Shown one piece after another: positions 59,822 to 64,000 of a stretch of DNA of 64,000 nt; the first letter of the stretch is position 1, and each line of letters opens with the position of its first letter. Both the position numbers and the translations under genes were made by a program. Origin of the DNA: Aliivibrio fischeri (GTDB lineage: Bacteria; Pseudomonadota; Gammaproteobacteria; Enterobacterales; Vibrionaceae); contig NZ_WOBR01000004.1 of NCBI RefSeq assembly GCF_009727955.1, positions 1,241,724 through 1,305,723 of the forward strand. Reading direction: 5' to 3'. The notes beneath the pieces were generated by a model, which saw nothing but the letters and a program-made list of their open reading frames with translations, was not told the origin of the DNA and did not search any database.

Positions 59822-61246
59822 ATGACTAAGAAACTGCTGATCAAAACCTGGGGCTGTCAGATGAACGAATACGATTCATCTAAAATGGCCGACCTTTTAG
59901 GTGCCGCAAATGGTTATGAATTAACAGAAGAACCAACAGAAGCTGACGTTCTACTATTAAATACCTGCTCTATTCGTGAAAAAGCACAAGAGAAAGTGTT
60001 TCACCAATTAGGCCGCTGGAAAAACCTAAAAGATAAAAAACCAGATCTAGTGATCGGTGTTGGTGGTTGTGTTGCAACTCAAGAAGGTGATCATATTCGC
60101 CAACGCGCTCCATACGTTGACGTAATCTTTGGTCCACAAACTTTACACCGTTTACCTGAAATGATCCGTCAATCTCAATCAAATGAAAAACCAGTAATGG
60201 ATATTTCATTCCCAGAGATCGAAAAGTTCGATAACCTTCCTGAACCAAAAGCAGAAGGTGCAACAGCGTTCGTTTCTATTATGGAAGGGTGTTCTAAGTA
60301 CTGTACTTACTGTGTTGTTCCATACACTCGTGGTGAAGAAGTAAGCCGTCCTCTTGATGACGTATTATTTGAAATCGCACAACTTGCAGAACAAGGCGTT
60401 CGTGAAGTAAACCTATTAGGCCAAAACGTTAACGCGTACCGTGGTCCAATGCACGACGGTGATATCTGCACATTTGCTGAATTATTACGTATGGTTGCAT
60501 CTATCGATGGTATCGACCGTTTACGCTTTACAACAAGCCACCCATTAGAGTTTGGTGATGACATCATCGCTGTATACGAAGATACGCCAGAGCTAGTAAG
60601 TTTCTTACACTTACCTGTTCAAAGTGGTTCTGATCGTATTTTAACCATGATGAAGCGCCCTCACACAGCGATTGAATACAAATCAATCATTCGTAAATTA
60701 CGTAAGGCTCGTCCTGATATTCAAATCAGTTCTGACTTTATTGTTGGCTTCCCAGGTGAAACGGCGAAAGACTTCCAAGATACAATGAAACTGATTAAAG
60801 ATGTTGATTTCGACATGAGCTTTAGTTTCATCTTCTCTGCGCGTCCAGGAACACCTGCTGCTGATTATCCATGTGATATCCCTGAGCAAGAGAAGAAAGA
60901 TCGTTTAGCTGAACTGCAACAGCAAGTAAACAGCCAAGCAATGCGCTACTCTCGTTTAATGCTAGACACAGAGCAACGTGTATTAGTTGAAGGCCCATCG
61001 AAGAAAAACCTGATGGAGCTTCGAGCTCGTACTGAAAACAACCGTGTTGTAAACTTTGAAGGTTCAGCGGATCTTATTGGTCAATTTGTTGATGTTAAAA
61101 TCACAGATGTATTTGCGAACTCACTTCGTGGTGAACTAGTTCGTACAGAAAAAGACATGGGTTTACGTGTTGTTATGACTCCAGCTGAAATGATGGAAAA
61201 AACACGTCGTGAAGATGATCTAGGTGTGGGTACTTTTACGCCATAG
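59822..61246 (+). CDS. miaB: MiaB, tRNA-2-methylthio-N6-dimethylallyladenosine synthase
   Basis: Radical-SAM enzyme that adds the methylthio group to A37 of tRNAs reading U-starting codons. The ATG at 59822 ([20 protein letters not shown]) gives 474 residues, exactly as in E. coli; the longer frame from 59768 adds 18 residues not in the family. The N-terminal cluster uses Cys12, Cys49 and Cys83; the radical-SAM cluster is Cys157, Cys161 and Cys164 in [10 protein letters not shown]-terminal TRAM domain (about 375-440) is present. The terminator after it sits before ybeZ. Confidence 0.98.
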   Translation: MTKKLLIKTWGCQMNEYDSSKMADLLGAANGYELTEEPTEADVLLLNTCSIREKAQEKVFHQLGRWKNLKDKKPDLVIGVGGCVATQEGDHIRQRAPYVDVIFGPQTLHRLPEMIRQSQSNEKPVMDISFPEIEKFDNLPEPKAEGATAFVSIMEGCSKYCTYCVVPYTRGEEVSRPLDDVLFEIAQLAEQGVREVNLLGQNVNAYRGPMHDGDICTFAELLRMVASIDGIDRLRFTTSHPLEFGDDIIAVYEDTPELVSFLHLPVQSGSDRILTMMKRPHTAIEYKSIIRKLRKARPDIQISSDFIVGFPGETAKDFQDTMKLIKDVDFDMSFSFIFSARPGTPAADYPCDIPEQEKKDRLAELQQQVNSQAMRYSRLMLDTEQRVLVEGPSKKNLMELRARTENNRVVNFEGSADLIGQFVDVKITDVFANSLRGELVRTEKDMGLRVVMTPAEMMEKTRREDDLGVGTFTP

Positions 61247-61277
61247 TGTGATCTCTTTAATAAAATCAAAGACAAAT

Positions 61278-61312
61278 AAAGATGATTGAGGTTACTCAGT
61301 CATCTTTTTTCT
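61278..61312 (+). terminator. intrinsic terminator of miaB
   Basis: A 13-bp stem with one G-T pair (61278-61290 with 61295-61307, loop GTTA), followed by a T-rich tract. It contains the ATG at 61282 that would extend ybeZ and so argues against that start. Confidence 0.85.
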
Positions 61313-61392
61313 TTTATAGTCTTGAGAAAATACCTTATTTACCCAATAAATACGATATAGATATCTTACTAGTTACTTTATGCGAGGCGACA

Positions 61393-62466
61393 TTGAGCAT
61401 TAAAACAACCAAATTAGAGTTGACCTTAGAGCCAGCAGACAACCATCGTTTATCTAGCCTTTGTGGGCCTTTTGATGACAACATCAAGCACCTTGAACGT
61501 CGTTTAGGTGTAGAGATTAACTATAGAGGCAACCTATTTACTGTGGTTGGTAAACCTCATACCGTTTCAGCTACTATTGATATTCTCAAAGATCTATACG
61601 TCGATACTGCTCCTGTAAAAAATCAATACCCGGATATTGAACCAGAACAAATCCATTTAGCGGTAAAAGAATCCGGTGTTTTAGAACAGGCAAAAGAAGA
61701 CATTTCAACTATTCCTTATGGAAAAGAAGTCTTTATTAAAACCAAAAAAGGGTTAATAAAGCCAAGAACTGAAAACCAAGCGCAATACGTAACCAACATG
61801 GTAACTCACGATATTACCTTTGGTATTGGCCCAGCAGGTACAGGAAAGACCTACCTTGCGGTTGCTGCAGCGGTTGATGCTTTAGAGCGCCAAGAAGTTC
61901 GTCGTATCCTACTTACTCGTCCAGCTGTTGAAGCGGGTGAAAAATTAGGCTTTTTACCAGGCGACCTTAGCCAAAAGGTTGACCCGTATTTACGTCCTCT
62001 TTATGATGCGCTATTTGAAATGCTTGGCTTTGAGCGTGTTGAGAAACTGATTGAACGCAACGTGATTGAAGTAGCCCCACTTGCTTATATGCGTGGTAGA
62101 ACGCTTAACGATGCTTTTATCATTCTTGATGAAAGCCAAAATACCACAGTAGAACAAATGAAAATGTTCTTAACTCGTATTGGGTTTAACTCACGAGCAG
62201 TCATCACTGGCGATGTAACTCAAATTGACTTACCTCGTGGTGCTAAATCAGGTTTGCGTCATGCTATTGAAGTGCTTTCTGAAGTTGAAGAAATCAGCTT
62301 TAACTTCTTTATTGCTGATGACGTTGTTCGTCACCCTGTCGTAGCTCGAATTGTGAACGCTTATGAAAAATGGGAAGCAAAAGATCAAAAAGAGCGTAAA
62401 CTAGAGGAAATACGCAGAAAGCAGGAGCGTGATGCTCGTATGGCTGAAGCAGAAAATAATCAGTAA
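61393..62466 (+). CDS. ybeZ: PhoH-like ATPase YbeZ
   Basis: P-loop ATPase/RNA helicase-like partner of the endoribonuclease YbeY. The TTG at 61393 is chosen as start: GAGG lies five bases upstream, and the product (357 residues, LSIKTTKLELTLEPADNHRL) aligns with the E. coli YbeZ N terminus (346). The ATG at 61282 would begin inside the miaB terminator. Motifs: LCGPFDDNIKHLERRLGVEI near 24, Walker A IGPAGTGKTYLAVAAAVDAL near 146, and Walker B AFIILDESQNTT near 240. The C terminus is charged and helical. ybeY begins 16 bp after the stop codon. Confidence 0.95.
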   Translation: MSIKTTKLELTLEPADNHRLSSLCGPFDDNIKHLERRLGVEINYRGNLFTVVGKPHTVSATIDILKDLYVDTAPVKNQYPDIEPEQIHLAVKESGVLEQAKEDISTIPYGKEVFIKTKKGLIKPRTENQAQYVTNMVTHDITFGIGPAGTGKTYLAVAAAVDALERQEVRRILLTRPAVEAGEKLGFLPGDLSQKVDPYLRPLYDALFEMLGFERVEKLIERNVIEVAPLAYMRGRTLNDAFIILDESQNTTVEQMKMFLTRIGFNSRAVITGDVTQIDLPRGAKSGLRHAIEVLSEVEEISFNFFIADDVVRHPVVARIVNAYEKWEAKDQKERKLEEIRRKQERDARMAEAENNQ

Positions 62467-62482
62467 CAAAATCAGGTGAACA

Positions 62483-62944
62483 ATGAGTATTGAACTCGAT
62501 CTACAAATTGCATGTGAAAATGAAAACGGCTTACCATCAGAAAAAGATCTGATGACATGGTTAAATGCGGTTATTCCACAATTTCAACCACAAGCTGAAT
62601 TAACCATTCGTATTGTAGACGAAAAAGAAAGTCATCAATTAAATCACGAGTATCGTGGTAAAGATAAGCCAACTAATGTACTTTCATTTCCGTTTGAAGC
62701 ACCTCCTGGTATTGAACTCGATTTACTTGGTGATTTAATCATCTGTCGCCAAGTTGTTGAGAAAGAAGCTGTTGAGCAAAATAAGCCATTATTAGCACAT
62801 TGGGCTCATATGGTTGTACATGGCAGTCTTCATCTGCTAGGTTATGACCATATCGAAGATGATGAAGCTGAAGAGATGGAATCACTCGAAACAGAATTAA
62901 TGCAAGGTATGGGATTTGAAGACCCATATATTGCTGAGAAATAA
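62483..62944 (+). CDS. ybeY: YbeY, endoribonuclease for 16S rRNA maturation
   Basis: Zinc-dependent single-strand endoribonuclease needed for 16S rRNA 3' end maturation and ribosome quality control. The 153 residues (E. coli 155) contain the metal motif [11 protein letters not shown] with His113, His117 and His123, and the upstream core [16 protein letters not shown] near 57. Between ybeZ and corC in one operon. Confidence 0.97.
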   Translation: MSIELDLQIACENENGLPSEKDLMTWLNAVIPQFQPQAELTIRIVDEKESHQLNHEYRGKDKPTNVLSFPFEAPPGIELDLLGDLIICRQVVEKEAVEQNKPLLAHWAHMVVHGSLHLLGYDHIEDDEAEEMESLETELMQGMGFEDPYIAEK

Positions 62945-63011
62945 CAACGGAATAACCCGTAGTTACTAATGTGCGCTATCCACATTGATAGCATTTACTT
63001 TAAAAGAAGCC

Positions 63012-63890
63012 ATGAACGACGAAAATTCACAGAATACAGAAGGTCCGAGTAGAAAGTCCTTCTTAGGACGCCTTTCACAATTATTCCAAGGAGAGCCTAA
63101 AGATCGCCAAGAGTTGGTTGATGTATTTAGAGACTCTGAAGAGAATGAAGTTATCGACCATGACACTCGAGATATGCTTGAAGGTGTTATGGAAATAGCA
63201 GAAATGAGAGTAAGGGACATTATGTTACCTCGCTCTCAAATGGTTACGGTCGAGAAAACTCAAGACCTTGAATCACTGATAGCAACCATCATTGAAGCGT
63301 CTCACTCACGCTACCCAGTGATCAGTGAAGATAAAGACCATGTTGAAGGTATACTCCTTGCGAAGGACTTACTAAGATACTTAGGCTCTGACTGTGAAGC
63401 CTTTGAAATAGAGCAAGTCATTAGACCTGCTGTTGTAGTTCCAGAAAGCAAACGTGTTGATAAACTTTTAAAAGAGTTTAGAGAAGAGCGTTACCACATG
63501 GCCATCGTTGTCGATGAGTTTGGTGGAGTTTCTGGTCTAGTTACCATTGAAGATATCTTAGAAGAAATCGTTGGTGACATTGAAGATGAATTTGATGACG
63601 AAGAAGAAAAAGACATTCGTCAGTTAAGCAAACACACATTCTCTGTGAAAGCATTAACTGAAATCGAAGACTTTAATGAAGCGTTCTCAACCAACTTCAG
63701 CGACGAAGAAATTGATACTGTAGGTGGTCTTGTATTAACTGGGTTTGGTCATTTACCTGAAAGTGGTGAAACGATTGAAATCTCAGGATTTACATTCAAA
63801 GTTACAGCTGCGGATAACCGTCGAATTATTCAACTTCAAGTGACGATTCCTGATAAAGAATCTGAAAACAAAGATCTTGAAGAAGAATAA
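63012..63890 (+). CDS. corC: CorC, CBS-domain protein linked to Mg/Co efflux
   Basis: Cytosolic partner of magnesium and cobalt transport in E. coli and Salmonella. The ATG at 63012 ([21 protein letters not shown]) gives 292 residues, as in E. coli CorC, with AAAAGAAG upstream; a TTG at 62985 would add nine residues. Features: [43 protein letters not shown] (start of the CBS pair, about 68-190, [34 protein letters not shown] read in pieces), and a C-terminal transporter-associated domain. There is no membrane segment. In E. coli lnt follows; here the window ends 110 bp later. Confidence 0.95.
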   Translation: MNDENSQNTEGPSRKSFLGRLSQLFQGEPKDRQELVDVFRDSEENEVIDHDTRDMLEGVMEIAEMRVRDIMLPRSQMVTVEKTQDLESLIATIIEASHSRYPVISEDKDHVEGILLAKDLLRYLGSDCEAFEIEQVIRPAVVVPESKRVDKLLKEFREERYHMAIVVDEFGGVSGLVTIEDILEEIVGDIEDEFDDEEEKDIRQLSKHTFSVKALTEIEDFNEAFSTNFSDEEIDTVGGLVLTGFGHLPESGETIEISGFTFKVTAADNRRIIQLQVTIPDKESENKDLEEE

Positions 63891-63895
63891 CAAAA

Positions 63896-63925
63896 TCAGC
63901 CACTGATATTTCAGTGGCTGAACTT
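63896..63925 (+). terminator. hairpin after corC, weak terminator
   Basis: A perfect 11-bp stem TCAGCCACTGA/TCAGTGGCTGA (63896-63906 with 63911-63921, loop TATT), followed only by ACTTTATCT, so termination may be partial and allow readthrough to the next gene, expected to be lnt. Confidence 0.55.
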
Positions 63926-64000
63926 TATCTAGATTATACAGACTAACTCTTTTTCGCTACTTACCATCTATTTGAGTTATAGCCGATGCCTTTACTTTCT

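Noticed and set aside
63986-64000. Possible start of lnt at the right edge (ATG CCT TTA CTT TCT)
   Set aside because: lnt is expected after corC from E. coli gene order, but only five codons are visible, with no ribosome-binding site or recognisable sequence, so it is not called.

Overview
The window is ordinary chromosome from a gamma-proteobacterium of the family Vibrionaceae, most likely Aliivibrio (Vibrio) fischeri or a close relative, on the large chromosome. The reasons are the low GC content, the toxRS pair beside htpG, the order comEA-ppiD-hupB-lon-clpX-clpP-tig, a lipoprotein 5'-nucleotidase of the Vibrio NutA type and a chemoreceptor gene. I see no insertion sequence, prophage, integron, CRISPR array or broken gene. 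About 90% of the window is coding, on both strands, mostly in short operons separated by clear intrinsic terminators.

Layout. 1-9 kb: glnS (cut by the window edge), nagE divergent from nagA-nagC (GlcNAc uptake, deacetylation and repressor), a CPA2 antiporter and asnB. 9-11.3 kb: rfaH, a G-free leader region with a 19-codon reading frame, and a POT-family peptide transporter. 11.3-24.5 kb, minus strand: envelope, chaperone and protease block comEA, ppiD, hupB, lon, clpX, clpP, tig, hemH, adk, htpG, with sigma-32-type promoters before lon and htpG. 24.6-32.7 kb: toxR-toxS, yfcE/yfcH, the glycine-betaine ABC importer proVWX, an SDR enzyme and a 21-codon membrane-peptide frame. 32.7-37.4 kb: cnoX, then copper efflux: cueR divergent from copA, a 24-codon membrane peptide and copG. 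37.5-42.4 kb: tRNA-Pro, smrA, nutA/ushA and a dCache chemoreceptor. 42.6-47.4 kb: nitrite reduction nirB-nirD-nirC-cobA behind an FNR-like site. 47.5-57.4 kb: hemA-prfA-prmC-sirB2-sirB1-kdsA divergent from lolB-ispE-prs, then pth-ychF. 57.6-64 kb: a tRNA operon Met-Leu-Gln-Leu-Gln with a tandem duplication, then ubiF divergent from miaB-ybeZ-ybeY-corC.

How it fits together. The two ends of the window (glnS-nagE-nagA-nagC-asnB, and tRNA-ubiF-miaB-ybeZ-ybeY-corC) are contiguous in E. coli; here they are about 48 kb apart, with blocks in between that lie elsewhere in E. coli. The Nag genes link chitin-derived sugar use to a NagC repressor and CRP. The nir genes pair a siroheme enzyme with its transporter and with CobA, which starts siroheme synthesis. 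The copper genes form a compact CueR regulon.

No radically new system is evident. The least explained items are three very short reading frames with good ribosome-binding sites (9781-9840, 32575-32640, 36854-36928), the G-free leader before the peptide transporter, several long hairpins without a T-tract, and the tandem tRNA duplication with a compensated acceptor-stem change. Several reading frames start downstream of their longest possible start; start choices are explained in the entries. All family calls are from reading the translations, with no database search.
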